Below are positions 30,210 through 40,089 of a DNA stretch of 61,828 bases, piece by piece. Position 1 is the first letter of the stretch, and each line of letters starts with the position of its first letter. Under the pieces are notes generated by a model. It worked only from the letters and a program-made list of their open reading frames with translations. It was not told where the DNA came from and did no database searches. The stretch comes from an uncultured Chlorobiaceae bacterium (lineage in GTDB: Bacteria; Bacteroidota; Chlorobiia; Chlorobiales; Chlorobiaceae), in contig CAINOC010000002.1 of assembly GCA_903851385.1 (NCBI GenBank), forward strand, positions 1-61,828, read 5' to 3'. The position numbers were made by a program, and so were the translations under genes.

Positions 30210-31265
30210 TTAGTGGTACTGAGCACTCTCTTCTTTAACGAATTCTACAAGCAGCTTTAGATGTTCAGGATCCATATCAGGAAGGATACCGTGACCAAGG
30301 TTGAAAACATGCCCGGAATGTTCGGTATGCTGACCGAATGACTTGAGAATTTTTGCTGCTTCAGCCTTGATTCTCGCTGGCGTACCGTAAAGTACCGTTG
30401 GATCGAGGTTGCCCTGAAGAGCAACACGGTCATTAAGCTCAGTACGAGCTTTGCCGATATCAATACCCCACCCAAGACCCATGGCATCACAGCCGGTATC
30501 GGCGATATCTGAAAGAATGGTGTTGCAATCCTTTGAGAAAACGATAACCGGGGTATCAGGATGTTTGGCCTTGATAGCCTGTACGGTATCCTTGATGTAG
30601 GGAAGAGCGTACTCGCGGTAGTCATCCTCGGAGAGTGCGCTTGCCCATGAATCAAAAATCTGGATGGCATCGGCGCCAGCTTCGATCTGCTTCAGCACAT
30701 AGGCGGTTATGACGCCTGAAATCTTTCCGAGAAGCGCATGGGCCATTGCTGGCTCACGGTACATCATCTGTTTGGCGTATGCGTAGTTTTTGGAACCTCC
30801 ACCTTCAACAGCATAGGTAAAGAGTGTCCATGCCGCTCCAGTAAAGCCAATAAGAGGAACACGGTTATCGAGTTCTTTTTTAGTCATACGGAGTGCATCG
30901 AGTACATATCCAAGCTTTTCATCGATATCAGGTACAATCAGTTTATCGATATCAGCCTGGGAACGGATCGGGGGAGTAAGTCTGATTCCTTTGGATTCGA
31001 TAATCTCGACATTCATGCCCATAGCTTCATTCACGACAAGAATATCGGAAAAAATAATAGCTGCGTCCACACCCATCAGTTCAACGGGCTGAATGGTCAC
31101 CTCGGTTGCCAACTCCGGGGTTTTACAAAGAGTTAGAAAATCTGTTTTTTCTCTCACAGCACGGTACTCCGGTAAATAACGACCAGCCTGCCTCATTACC
31201 CAGATTGGCGTCCGGGAACATGGCTGACGCTTTAATGCCCGGAGAAAAAGATCATTTTTGAGCAT
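30210..31265 (-). CDS. hemE: Uroporphyrinogen decarboxylase
   Basis: HemE makes coproporphyrinogen III from uroporphyrinogen III, a step shared by heme and bacteriochlorophyll synthesis. The ATG at 31265 gives a 351-residue protein starting MLKNDLFLRALKRQ, then the signature PIWVMRQAGRYLPEYR. IIFSDILV, GFTGAAWTLFTY, IQIFDSWA and HEME-type GNLDP follow as expected. The 354-residue TTG-started form is less likely. The gene stands alone, between the sdh operon and gmhA. Confidence 0.96.
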   Translation of the reverse strand: MLKNDLFLRALKRQPCSRTPIWVMRQAGRYLPEYRAVREKTDFLTLCKTPELATEVTIQPVELMGVDAAIIFSDILVVNEAMGMNVEIIESKGIRLTPPIRSQADIDKLIVPDIDEKLGYVLDALRMTKKELDNRVPLIGFTGAAWTLFTYAVEGGGSKNYAYAKQMMYREPAMAHALLGKISGVITAYVLKQIEAGADAIQIFDSWASALSEDDYREYALPYIKDTVQAIKAKHPDTPVIVFSKDCNTILSDIADTGCDAMGLGWGIDIGKARTELNDRVALQGNLDPTVLYGTPARIKAEAAKILKSFGQHTEHSGHVFNLGHGILPDMDPEHLKLLVEFVKEESAQYH

Positions 31266-31394
31266 GCAATGCAATAATTTGATGGGTTAACAAAACAAGA
31301 TCCCCCTCAGAACATCCGGTAAATTCCCGGCTGAGAGCAAAGTAAAAGTGCAAAGTTACTTTTTTTTAGCCTTTTATGAAAACTTTCCGGCAGA

Positions 31395-32243
31395 TCAGCA
31401 CACAATGTGCCTTTTAATACCAAGCTGCTTTGCAGTGTAACCAAGGGCAAGACCGACCATTTCTGAAATATGAAAAACAGGAATAGAGCTGTCGATATGA
31501 GCCTGTTTGAGCGCCTTTGACTGATAACCATCAAGAACGGTATGGCAAAGAGGGCAGGGGGTTACAATAAAATCGGCTTTTGAATTGATCGCTTCTTCAA
31601 GCGCTTCAGCTGCGACATTGAGAGATTCTTCCTCGGCAACCAGAAGGGTATGAAAGCCACAACAGCGGTTTTTATGTTCAAATGGAATGGTTTGACCCCC
31701 CAGCGCCTCAATCAACTGGTCAAGGGAACTTGGAGCAAGAGGATTGTCCCTTCCGAGAACTGTAGACGGCCTGAGAATATGGCACCCATAAAATGGGGCG
31801 ATCCGATAATTTTTCAAAGGGACCGTCACCTTGGCCTTTATTGTATCCAGACCGACATCATCAACCAGTACCCACAACAGATGCCGAACCTCGGAAGTGC
31901 CACGATATTCAAGCCCCTCCTTTTTCAGAATGTCATTAACCTCTTTTTTCAGTGCAGGCGTTTCATCAAGCTTTTTCTTTGCAGTGCGGATAGTCATCAA
32001 GCAGGTATTGCAGGAAACGATAAGGTCAAGGCCCATCTTTTCAGCAAGCGCAATATTACGCGCATTAACGAGCGCAAAATGTTTCGGACTGACATAATCA
32101 AGGTTACTGCCCCCGCAACAGGTGCCTTCATGGAGCTTGACAAACTCAAGGCCAAGGTCTTTCTGCCAAAAATCGATCGAACGGTCCACCTCTTTCGTCA
32201 TGGACTCATTGATGCAGCTCATGTAATATGCATATCGCTTCAT
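31395..32243 (-). CDS. Succinate dehydrogenase/fumarate reductase subunit E (two CCG domains)
   Basis: This subunit replaces the cytochrome b anchor in type E succinate:quinone oxidoreductases and is related to HdrB of heterodisulfide reductases. Two cysteine-rich CCG repeats are visible: GTCCGGSN and CNTCL in the first half, KNRCCGFHT and CPLC in the second, with further Cys upstream of each. These hold an unusual Fe-S cluster and the protein associates with the membrane through amphipathic helices. It is the third gene of sdhA-sdhB-sdhE, 17 nt after sdhB. In green sulfur bacteria the complex runs as fumarate reductase in the reductive TCA cycle. Confidence 0.9.
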   Translation of the reverse strand: MKRYAYYMSCINESMTKEVDRSIDFWQKDLGLEFVKLHEGTCCGGSNLDYVSPKHFALVNARNIALAEKMGLDLIVSCNTCLMTIRTAKKKLDETPALKKEVNDILKKEGLEYRGTSEVRHLLWVLVDDVGLDTIKAKVTVPLKNYRIAPFYGCHILRPSTVLGRDNPLAPSSLDQLIEALGGQTIPFEHKNRCCGFHTLLVAEEESLNVAAEALEEAINSKADFIVTPCPLCHTVLDGYQSKALKQAHIDSSIPVFHISEMVGLALGYTAKQLGIKRHIVC

Positions 32244-32260
32244 CCAGCAGTTCTCCCTTA

Positions 32261-33298
32261 TTATTTTTTATGAGATTTCAGATGATCCTGCTTAACGTGT
32301 TCGGTCATTTCCCTGAACATTGCCCTGAATACCTTTATTCCTTTAGCCGATTTTACAAGCGGAGGCGGTGGCGGGGTTCTTCGTTTGACAATCATTTTCA
32401 TCGCCATCGGCAAAAGATTCCTCAGGGTCCATACTACTCCGTTGGTACGTATGGGAAGGGTGGCTTCGACCAGCTTCCCTTTCTTTTCAATATCCTCCAT
32501 AAAGGCTTCAGCATGTTTGGCGCCGCTGGTATCTCTCGGCCCCCTGCTCTCCAGAGCATCTTCACGGATCGCATGAATGGCTTCCATAATCGGAATGCTT
32601 TTTACGCACGATTCCTGACACCGATAGCAGTGAGTACAGTCCCATACTCCATGATCCTTGACCAGTTCGGCAAGACGCAGATCATGAATGCCATCCCGGC
32701 TGTCGACATTCATCCGGTAGGATTTCAAAAGAACAGCAGGAGATACATACTCTTTGTTCGCCCTTAATATGCTGCACTCTGAAACACATGAAGCGCAGAG
32801 AATACAGTCTGTCGCCTTATCATACCGCTGAAACTCCTCTTCGGAAATCAAAAACTCTTTCTTGCCCATATCGGCAAGTGGCATAGTAGAATCAATCCAG
32901 TTTGAATAGCGCGTCATTTTGTCAACAAGCGGATCCATATCGACTATAAGATCCTTGATCATCGGCAGGCTGCGCAAAGGCTCAACCCTGATTATCCCCG
33001 GCTCGCGGCATTTATCGAGCTCATCCCAGACCTGGCTTGTACAGGCAAGTTTGGATATTCCATTGACACGCATACCGCAGGAGCCGCATATGCCCGCTTG
33101 GCAGAATGCCCTGAAACTGAGTGTTGCATCGACATGCTCTTTGATATAATTCAACGATCTAAGCACCGTAATACCTCTTTCTGCCGAAATGGTATAATCA
33201 TCAAAGTAGGGCTTGCTGTCGACCTGGGGATTAAAGCGAAAAACCCGGAAGGTTACATCTCTTTTTCCTTCCTGATGCTGATCTATTATTTCCGTCAT
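32261..33298 (-). CDS. sdhB: Succinate dehydrogenase/fumarate reductase iron-sulfur subunit
   Basis: SdhB carries the electron-wire clusters between FAD and quinone. The [2Fe-2S] domain has FCQAGICGSCGMRVNG, and the C-terminal ferredoxin-like domain has CILCASCVSEC and CTHCYRCQESCVKSIP, so all three clusters appear present. At 345 residues it is longer than the usual 240-250; the extra C-terminal portion (about 250-345) is basic and Pro-rich near the end. It sits 12 nt after sdhA and 17 nt before sdhE. Confidence 0.93.
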   Translation of the reverse strand: MTEIIDQHQEGKRDVTFRVFRFNPQVDSKPYFDDYTISAERGITVLRSLNYIKEHVDATLSFRAFCQAGICGSCGMRVNGISKLACTSQVWDELDKCREPGIIRVEPLRSLPMIKDLIVDMDPLVDKMTRYSNWIDSTMPLADMGKKEFLISEEEFQRYDKATDCILCASCVSECSILRANKEYVSPAVLLKSYRMNVDSRDGIHDLRLAELVKDHGVWDCTHCYRCQESCVKSIPIMEAIHAIREDALESRGPRDTSGAKHAEAFMEDIEKKGKLVEATLPIRTNGVVWTLRNLLPMAMKMIVKRRTPPPPPLVKSAKGIKVFRAMFREMTEHVKQDHLKSHKK

Positions 33299-33310
33299 AA
33301 GAGAGAATGA

Positions 33311-35014
33311 TTAATAAGTTCTTTCCTGGAGTTCATACCGTCCCATCGTTACCGGTTTTTCACCTGGAATGGCTTTTCCGTCAACAAGGGTTGCCAGAGT
33401 ATGCTTGTGCCACTTTTCGTCATCCCTGACAGGAAAATCAATACGGGTATGGGAACCCCGACTTTCCTCTCTGGCCAAAGCGCCAACGGCAACAGTTTCA
33501 GCCAGGTCAAGCATATTTTTCAGTTCAAGCACCTGTTGAAGGTTGGTGTTGAAAACATCACTTGAATCAAAAACGCGAACTTTTTTGAACCGCTCTTTAA
33601 GCTCAGCAATATCCTGTATTCCTTTATGCAGCAAGGAAGACTCTCTGAAAATACCAACATTCAGGGCCAGAGTTTGACCAAGTTCCTCACGCAGGGCGCC
33701 ATACCGCTCATAGTGACCGGAAGGCTGCATTCTGGTTCTGATTTCCTCAACACTCTCCCTGAGCTCCTCCTCCGAAATGGAACCGGGCTCAAATTTTCCA
33801 GCCTCTTCAGCCGCAGTGTGCCCGGCAATTCGGCCAAACACAAGAATGTCGAGCAGAGAATTTCCTCCAAGGCGGTTTGCTCCATGCACCGAAACGCAGG
33901 CACACTCACCGGCTGCATAGACACCTTCCATTACCGTACGTCCGAAGTTATCGGTATCGATGCCACCCATTGAGTAATGGGCAGTCGGCCTGATAGGAAT
34001 CGGCTCTTCAATAGGGTCAACACCTTCAAAATTCAATGACATCTCGCGTATCTGCGGCAGTCGTGATTTGATGAGATCAGCTCCAAGATGGCGGAGATCA
34101 AGATGGATATATTTTCCTGCAGGGCTGTCAAACCCTCGTCCTTCAAGAATTTCTGTTTCAATTGAACGTGAAACAAGGTCTCTCGGTCCTAACTCCATCT
34201 TTTCTTTCGCATATCTGGCCATGAAACGCTCACCATCCTTATTGATAAGGTAGCCGCCTTCACCCCGGGCTCCTTCTGTAACAAGCAGGCCGCTCTTTCT
34301 CAGACCTGTAGGATGGAACTGGACAAACTCCATATCTTTCATTGGAATGCCTGCCCGATATGCAATGGCTTGACCGTCGCCTGTATTCCCCGCAGCATTG
34401 CTTGACCGGTTCCAGTACATTTTCGCATAGCCGCCAGTAGCAAAAATCACTGTTTTTGCAGGGAAAGCCTCAACCTTGCCAGTCTTCATATTCATAGCAA
34501 TCAAACCCCTCGAACGACTTCCGTGGACAGAAAGGTTCAGTGCAAAATATTCATTAAAAAAAAGCACACCTGTTTTCAAACACTGTTCATAAAGTGTCTG
34601 CAGAATAGTATGGCCTGTTTTATCTGCACAGTAACAACACCGGGGACGGCCGGCTCCGCCGAAAGGCCTTTGCGCAATGGTGTTATCTTCCATTCTTGAC
34701 CAGGGCGTCCCTATATTTTCAAGTTCACGGATAATTTTAGGAGCTTCAGAGCAGAGAACATCAACGGCATCCTGATCAGCAAGATAATCGCTTCCCTTGA
34801 TGGTATCGAAAATGTGCATTTCAACACTGTCATCCTTTGCCTTATTGGCAAGTGCGGCATTCGCTCCACCTTGAGCCGCCGAGGTATGCGAGCGGTTTGG
34901 ATAGACCTTGGACAGAACGGCGATATTCAGTGCAGGATTGGTTTTCATTGCCTCCATTGCGGCATACAGACCGGCACCCCCGCCTCCGACAATAACAATA
35001 TCAAATGGTTTCAT
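33311..35014 (-). CDS. sdhA: Succinate dehydrogenase/fumarate reductase flavoprotein subunit
   Basis: SdhA is the catalytic FAD subunit interconverting fumarate and succinate. The dinucleotide motif VGGGGAGLYAAMEA is at residues 9-22. The covalent FAD histidine lies in RSHTSAAQGGANAA, and HPTGLRKSGLLVTEGARGEGG holds substrate-binding residues. TAHYSMGGIDTD and GANRLGGNSLLDILVFGR are also conserved. The 567 residues are typical. It leads the sdhA-B-E operon. Confidence 0.95.
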   Translation of the reverse strand: MKPFDIVIVGGGGAGLYAAMEAMKTNPALNIAVLSKVYPNRSHTSAAQGGANAALANKAKDDSVEMHIFDTIKGSDYLADQDAVDVLCSEAPKIIRELENIGTPWSRMEDNTIAQRPFGGAGRPRCCYCADKTGHTILQTLYEQCLKTGVLFFNEYFALNLSVHGSRSRGLIAMNMKTGKVEAFPAKTVIFATGGYAKMYWNRSSNAAGNTGDGQAIAYRAGIPMKDMEFVQFHPTGLRKSGLLVTEGARGEGGYLINKDGERFMARYAKEKMELGPRDLVSRSIETEILEGRGFDSPAGKYIHLDLRHLGADLIKSRLPQIREMSLNFEGVDPIEEPIPIRPTAHYSMGGIDTDNFGRTVMEGVYAAGECACVSVHGANRLGGNSLLDILVFGRIAGHTAAEEAGKFEPGSISEEELRESVEEIRTRMQPSGHYERYGALREELGQTLALNVGIFRESSLLHKGIQDIAELKERFKKVRVFDSSDVFNTNLQQVLELKNMLDLAETVAVGALAREESRGSHTRIDFPVRDDEKWHKHTLATLVDGKAIPGEKPVTMGRYELQERTY

Positions 35015-35248
35015 ACGCTCAGATCTCTTTATGAAGCTGTTAAGAACGCCTCACTGATTAAACAGAAGAGCACTGCTGCGGCAGTGCCCCGCTCGTTGAA
35101 ATTGTCTAAATGGTATTACAGAGGAAAGCAGTACAAGAGAACCTTACTGCCGGCAATTTTTATACCCGATGCTGGGTTGAGTAGCACGCTGGATATCGCT
35201 CCATCCTTCTTGTACTCAAACCTTTCATGGCAACGTACAGAGACGCTG

Positions 35249-35695
35249 TTACATGGCAACATGGTCGTCATGAATTGGAAGTTCCTCGACTGCGTGAAGC
35301 ACATCGGTCATATTGAGGATACCCAAAACCTTATTGTTTTCCATAACGGTAAGTCGTCTGATATTGGTCCTTTTCATCAGGCGAAGAGCATACTTTATCC
35401 TTAGTCCTGGGTTGACACTGATAACCGGCTTGCTCATAATCTGAAAAACAGGAGTATTCCAGGGATCACGATGGACGTCCTCGCCGGGATCGATTACTTT
35501 TTCAAGAATATCTTTCTCAGTTACAATACCATAACAATCATCCTCATTTCGAGGCTCAACAACTAGGCCGCTCTCATTGGTCTTTTTCATAATCTGAAGC
35601 GCCTCTGCAACAGTACAGCTTCCTTTAATAATCTGAAAATCCTTCTGCATGAGTGCAGATACCGGCAGCGTCCGTAATGTTATAAGCTGATCCAT
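35249..35695 (-). CDS. Tandem CBS-domain protein
   Basis: This 148-residue protein consists almost entirely of one CBS pair (Bateman module): [24 protein letters not shown] and a GIVTEKDIL loop, then [24 protein letters not shown] and ILNMTDVL. Such modules bind adenosine nucleotides and regulate partner proteins. No enzymatic domain is fused. It lies 234 nt upstream of sdhA on the same strand; a functional link with the succinate/fumarate complex is possible but unproven. Confidence 0.9.
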   Translation of the reverse strand: MDQLITLRTLPVSALMQKDFQIIKGSCTVAEALQIMKKTNESGLVVEPRNEDDCYGIVTEKDILEKVIDPGEDVHRDPWNTPVFQIMSKPVISVNPGLRIKYALRLMKRTNIRRLTVMENNKVLGILNMTDVLHAVEELPIHDDHVAM

Positions 35696-35895
35696 AATCG
35701 TCAGGTTGCTTAAATATTAAAAAAACACAGAATGGCCCATTAATGCTTAAAAAGAATCAATAATAAGGCACCGATAATATCACTGAAAGCTCGATAAGGC
35801 GGGCTGCGTCAGCCAGCACACGAAAAACTGGCGCAAGAAATTAATTTATAAAAAAAAACAACATAAATGCAAGAACGACCTCCGCAAAACAGGAA

Positions 35896-36537
35896 TTATG
35901 CAATCCCATGAGTTTTTTTGTAGGCAGCCCAGTTCTGTTTCAACAGAAAAAAAGCATTGAAATCTTTCTGAAGAAGAAAAGGATTGGATGAGCGCTCATT
36001 GCCTATGGATGAGACTGGAGAAAGCCCGTAGTCGTGTCCGGGATAAACCTTAGTGCTGTCGGCGAGCAGCATAATTTTGTTCTGCAGTGACTGGTATTCG
36101 ATTAAAGCCTGTTCTTCAGTGCCTGTTCCTCCAACCTTCCCCGTAAACAGGGTATCACCGGTAAAGAGAGCATCGCCGATATGAATACAGATAGAATCAT
36201 TAGTATGCCCCGGCGTATAGAGAATTCCGGCATCAAGCGCGCCAAGCGAAAACAGCGCACCATCCTCAACTCTGACTCCATTACGAGAACAGGTATCATT
36301 GTAGAGCAGGGGAGTGATCCCTGTCAAACGCCTGATGGTATTATTGCCATTAATATGATCGTCATGACCGTGGGTTGAAAAAATAAACCGTATGTCAAAC
36401 CCGTGTTCTGCAGCATACCTCACAATCATTGCCGGACTGAAGGAAGCATCTATCACGAGAGCCTCCCGAGAAGCCTCATCGGCGACAAGATAACCGAAAT
36501 TCCTGTCGCCGCCTGTACGAAACTGTTCGACAATCAT
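35896..36537 (-). CDS. Metallo-beta-lactamase-fold hydrolase, persulfide dioxygenase/glyoxalase II-like
   Basis: From the ATG at 36537 (AAGGGG ribosome-binding site upstream) this is a 213-residue MBL-fold protein with a complete metal set: THGHDDH (His56, His58, Asp60, His61), His111 in TPGHTND, Asp128 in TGDTLF, and His168 in YPGHDYG. The C-terminal pattern YPGHDYG...SSIGNERSSNP recalls ETHE1-type persulfide dioxygenases and glyoxalase II. The two cannot be separated by eye. It is the last gene of an RND efflux operon that starts with a CstR-like repressor, 16 nt after the PII-like gene. That context favours sulfane-sulfur chemistry. Confidence 0.8.
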   Translation of the reverse strand: MIVEQFRTGGDRNFGYLVADEASREALVIDASFSPAMIVRYAAEHGFDIRFIFSTHGHDDHINGNNTIRRLTGITPLLYNDTCSRNGVRVEDGALFSLGALDAGILYTPGHTNDSICIHIGDALFTGDTLFTGKVGGTGTEEQALIEYQSLQNKIMLLADSTKVYPGHDYGLSPVSSIGNERSSNPFLLQKDFNAFFLLKQNWAAYKKTHGIA

Positions 36538-36553
36538 TATAAAGCCCCTTTTT

Positions 36554-36862
36554 TCAGGCAGTTTTTTCAACATTCATGAGAAAAGCACGTGCAGGAAAAT
36601 CCTGGTCTACGGCTATAGGGTTCCTCTCAAGTTCCTGCATGATTGCTTCTGCCTTATCATCATCAAGAATAGCAAAACAAAGCGAGGAATAGGTCCCGAT
36701 CATCTCATCGGTTGGCCACCACGCCTGTCCAGAGAATCCTGTGTTTTCACAGTTGCACCCCCTGATATCCATACTGCTGATCATTGACACCTTATGCTCC
36801 TGGAAGAGACGCCGCACTTTCGGTCGGGTCTCTTCGTGCCCCATTATGGCCAGAAATTTCAT
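36554..36862 (-). CDS. Small PII-like protein of an RND efflux operon (unassigned)
   Basis: The 102-residue protein starts MKFLAIMGHEETRPKVRRLF and has the alternating strand-helix pattern of a ferredoxin-like/PII-like fold. It has no nucleotide-binding T-loop that I recognise. Cys36 and Cys38 (GCNC) and Cys62 could bind a metal or react with sulfur. Its start overlaps the RND pump stop by 4 bases (ATGA), so translation is coupled. Small PII-like proteins encoded with heavy-metal RND pumps are known, and this may be a diverged member. Family membership is an inference from size, pattern and context. Confidence 0.6.
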   Translation of the reverse strand: MKFLAIMGHEETRPKVRRLFQEHKVSMISSMDIRGCNCENTGFSGQAWWPTDEMIGTYSSLCFAILDDDKAEAIMQELERNPIAVDQDFPARAFLMNVEKTA

Positions 36863-39800
36863 GATTTTTTAGTTATAACAGGTTTTTCGGATTTCTTTTC
36901 AGCCATATAATAGACAATCGGCACAACCACAAGAGTTAAAATGGTTGAAAGAATGCCACCCCATATCAACGATATAGCCAGACCCTGAAATATAGGGTCA
37001 AAAAGCATGACAATTGAACCAATAACAACAGCTCCAGAGGTCAATATAATCGGACGTGTACGAACTGCTGCAGATTCAATGACCGCCTGCTTAAGCTCAA
37101 CTCCTTCCGCCCGGCGGATCTGGATAAAATCAATGAGCAGCACAGAATTCCTTACCATAATACCCGCAAGAGCAATCATGCCGATCATACTTGTGGCAGT
37201 AAAAAACGCGCCGTGTATCCAGTGACCGGGAATAATGCCCACAAGACTCAAGGGAATGGCGATCATCATGATCAGCGGGGTCTTGAAGGACTGGAACCAC
37301 CCGATAATCAACAGGTAAATAATAACAAGTACCACAGCAAACGCCGTTCCCAAATCGCGGAAGACCTCAAAAGTAATCTGCCACTCCCCGTCCCACTTCA
37401 TCGACAGCCTGTCTTCAGTTGTTGGACTTGCTGTATAAAGCGGAGATATGGAATAGCCGCCAGGAAGCTTGATCTTCTGGATTTTTTTATCCATGTCGAG
37501 CATGGCGTATACAGGGCTTTCAGTCGCACCGGCAACATCAGCAGTCACATACACAACCCTGCGAAGATCCTTGTGGTAAATGCTCTTGTCCTGAATTTTT
37601 TCCTCCACCTTCACAAGTTCCGACAAGGGAATCATTTCACCGGCACGCAAACGTGTAGTCAGCGTTCCCATTCCCTGTGACTGCACAAAAATACCCGAAA
37701 GATCATGCAGCGAGGTTCTGTCAGACTGTGGCAACCGAACCTGAATCGTTACAGGATCAAGATCATTTGCCGTATGAATCAGCCCCACATCCATGCCGGC
37801 AAGCGACATGCGCAGCGTCTGGGCAATCTGCTCGGCACTGACTCCCCGGAACGCAGCCCGCTCTTTGTTGACCACCAGATTGTAAACCTTCTGGTCAGCT
37901 TCAACCAGCCAGTCAACATCAACCACGCCGGGAGTCTCTTTAAATACCTTTTTTACCTGATTTGCAAGGGCAATCTGTCCACTCTGTGTAGGCCCGTAAA
38001 TCTCAGCAACAAGCGTTGACATAACAGGAGGCCCTGGAGGAATCTCGACAATCTTGGCATTGCCATTGTAACGCTGCGCAATCTGCTGAACTCCCGGTCT
38101 GACCCGTTTGGCAATATCATGGCTCTGTGCCTCACGTTCGCCTTTATGAACAAGATTAACCTGGATATCGGCCATATTCGCCTTCTGGCGGAGATAGTAG
38201 TGGCGAACAAGACCGTTGAAATTGATCGGTGCATTGGTACCAACGTAGTACTGATAGCTGCTGACCTCCGGAATGGTTTTCAGATAGGCGGAAATCTCCT
38301 TGGTAACTCTTGCAGTCTGCTCAAGCGAGGTACCTTCCGGCATATCCAGAATAACCTGAAACTCGTTCTTGTTGTCAAACGGCAGCATTTTCATCTGTAC
38401 AGCCTTGAGCGGTACCAGCGCAATCGCCCCGGCCAGCATTAAGCCAACGACACCGAAAGCCAGCCACCGTTTAAACGGGCTTTCAATAAACGGAGAAAGA
38501 ATCGTGTTGAAGAGCTTGTAATACCCTGTTTTGGTAACATCATACTCTTCGTGGTGACCACTCTCTGTCTTCAAAAGACGGAAAGAGAGCCAGGGTGTTG
38601 CAATCAGGGCAACCAGAAGAGAGAATATCATTGCAAGCGAAGCGCCAATCGGCATTGGGCTCATATAAGGGCCCATCAGACCGGAAACAAAAACCATCGG
38701 CAGCACGGCGGCAATAACCGTGAACGTAGCCAGAATGGTTGGATTACCCACTTCATTGATCGCGGTAATGGCAGCCTGCAGTTTTGGCTGTCGCTTCATG
38801 GCGAAGTGACGGTGAATGTTTTCGGCAATAATAATGGAATCGTCAACCACAATACCGGTAACAAAAATCAGCGCAAAGAGCGTCACCCTGTTCAGTGAAT
38901 AATCCAGGAGATAATAAATCAGCAGGGTAAGGGCAAAGGTTATCGGTACCGAAGCGAGTACTACAAGCGATCCTCTCCAGCCAAGGAAAAATCCGACAAC
39001 AATGGTAACGGCCACCACAGCCATCAGCAGATGCTCCAGAAGGGTAAAGACTTTCTCAGATGCAGTCGCACCATAGTTCCTTGTCTCGGTCACCGTGATG
39101 TCTGAAGGAATAACCGTCTGGCGGAGCCCGGCGACCCGCTCCATAACCTTGTCGGCAAGGACTGAGGCATCGCCCCCTTTTCGCTTTGCAACCGTCACCG
39201 TTACAGCCGGGTACTCACCTGAAACTGAACCTTTGGGAGCAGCTGCAGCCCATCCGAAAAAGTTGTAGTTATTGATCTCTTCAGGACCATCAACCACACT
39301 GGCGACATCTCGAAGATAAACCGGTGACGCACCATAGATACCCACCACAATATTGCCAACATCACTCGCACTCTCAAGAAACTTTCCTGTGCGGACAATA
39401 ATCTCCTGGTTCATCTGCTTGAAATCACCGGAGGTCATCTGGCTGTTTGCCATCTGTACCTGACGGGTGATCTGCAGAGGACTCACGTTATACTTCAGAA
39501 GTTTATCTTTGTCAAGAACAATCTTTATCTGACGTTTCAAACCTCCCTTTATTTCAACATCCCCGATATTTTTGATTTTTTTCAGTTCATCAGCAACCTC
39601 TACGGCTGTTTTTCTTATCTGGTAGGGATCCTTGCTCTTACTCCAGAAGGTGAGATTAAGCACAGGAACATCATCAATCGAAACCTTTTTCATCAACGGG
39701 AACTGGACACCTGCTGGCATCTTGTCCATGTTTTTCATAAGGGTCGACCAGAGCTTGACCATGCTTTTCTCGGCATCCTCTCCTACTTTATAGCGGACAG

Positions 39801-40089
39801 TCACCAGGGCAACATCAGGCATGGAGGTGGAATAGATATAATCCACTCCCGGAATTTCGGTCAATGTCCGCTCAATCGGCTTGGCAACTCGCGCTTCAAC
39901 CTCGGCCGGTGCAGCACCAGGGAAAGGAATAAAAAGATCAACCATGGGCACCACAATCTGGGGTTCTTCCTCCCTTGGAGTCATAAATGTCGCCATAATG
40001 CCCACAAGGAGAGCGGCCACCATCAAAAGCGGCGTAATCTTCGAATTGATAAACTGTTTTGCAAGTTTACCGGCAATTCCTTCATTCAT
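36859..40089 (-). CDS. RND-family efflux pump permease
   Basis: This is a 1,076-residue inner-membrane proton-driven pump with the standard layout: TM1 at about 18-36, a periplasmic porter loop, TM2-7, a second loop, and TM8-12. The TM4 proton relay reads GIVVDDSIIIAEN with paired Asp. TM10 reads GIMVRNSVLLIDF, with Arg where AcrB-type pumps carry Lys. PREEEPQIVVPMVDL near TM1 marks the group of RND pumps common in anaerobes. The paired Asp argues against the CusA/CzcA metal class, so the substrate is open. It overlaps the mini-MFP upstream and the PII-like gene downstream by 4 bases each. Confidence 0.92.
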   Translation of the reverse strand: MNEGIAGKLAKQFINSKITPLLMVAALLVGIMATFMTPREEEPQIVVPMVDLFIPFPGAAPAEVEARVAKPIERTLTEIPGVDYIYSTSMPDVALVTVRYKVGEDAEKSMVKLWSTLMKNMDKMPAGVQFPLMKKVSIDDVPVLNLTFWSKSKDPYQIRKTAVEVADELKKIKNIGDVEIKGGLKRQIKIVLDKDKLLKYNVSPLQITRQVQMANSQMTSGDFKQMNQEIIVRTGKFLESASDVGNIVVGIYGASPVYLRDVASVVDGPEEINNYNFFGWAAAAPKGSVSGEYPAVTVTVAKRKGGDASVLADKVMERVAGLRQTVIPSDITVTETRNYGATASEKVFTLLEHLLMAVVAVTIVVGFFLGWRGSLVVLASVPITFALTLLIYYLLDYSLNRVTLFALIFVTGIVVDDSIIIAENIHRHFAMKRQPKLQAAITAINEVGNPTILATFTVIAAVLPMVFVSGLMGPYMSPMPIGASLAMIFSLLVALIATPWLSFRLLKTESGHHEEYDVTKTGYYKLFNTILSPFIESPFKRWLAFGVVGLMLAGAIALVPLKAVQMKMLPFDNKNEFQVILDMPEGTSLEQTARVTKEISAYLKTIPEVSSYQYYVGTNAPINFNGLVRHYYLRQKANMADIQVNLVHKGEREAQSHDIAKRVRPGVQQIAQRYNGNAKIVEIPPGPPVMSTLVAEIYGPTQSGQIALANQVKKVFKETPGVVDVDWLVEADQKVYNLVVNKERAAFRGVSAEQIAQTLRMSLAGMDVGLIHTANDLDPVTIQVRLPQSDRTSLHDLSGIFVQSQGMGTLTTRLRAGEMIPLSELVKVEEKIQDKSIYHKDLRRVVYVTADVAGATESPVYAMLDMDKKIQKIKLPGGYSISPLYTASPTTEDRLSMKWDGEWQITFEVFRDLGTAFAVVLVIIYLLIIGWFQSFKTPLIMMIAIPLSLVGIIPGHWIHGAFFTATSMIGMIALAGIMVRNSVLLIDFIQIRRAEGVELKQAVIESAAVRTRPIILTSGAVVIGSIVMLFDPIFQGLAISLIWGGILSTILTLVVVPIVYYMAEKKSEKPVITKKS

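Noticed and set aside
35070-35087. Hairpin GCACTGC-TGCG-GCAGTGC upstream of sdhA as a terminator
   Set aside because: No T-run follows on either strand and it lies in the sdhA leader; role unclear, so not called.
38551-38898. Plus-strand ORFs within the RND gene
   Set aside because: They are antisense shadows of the conserved pump sequence, rich in Asn, Arg and His typical of shadows.
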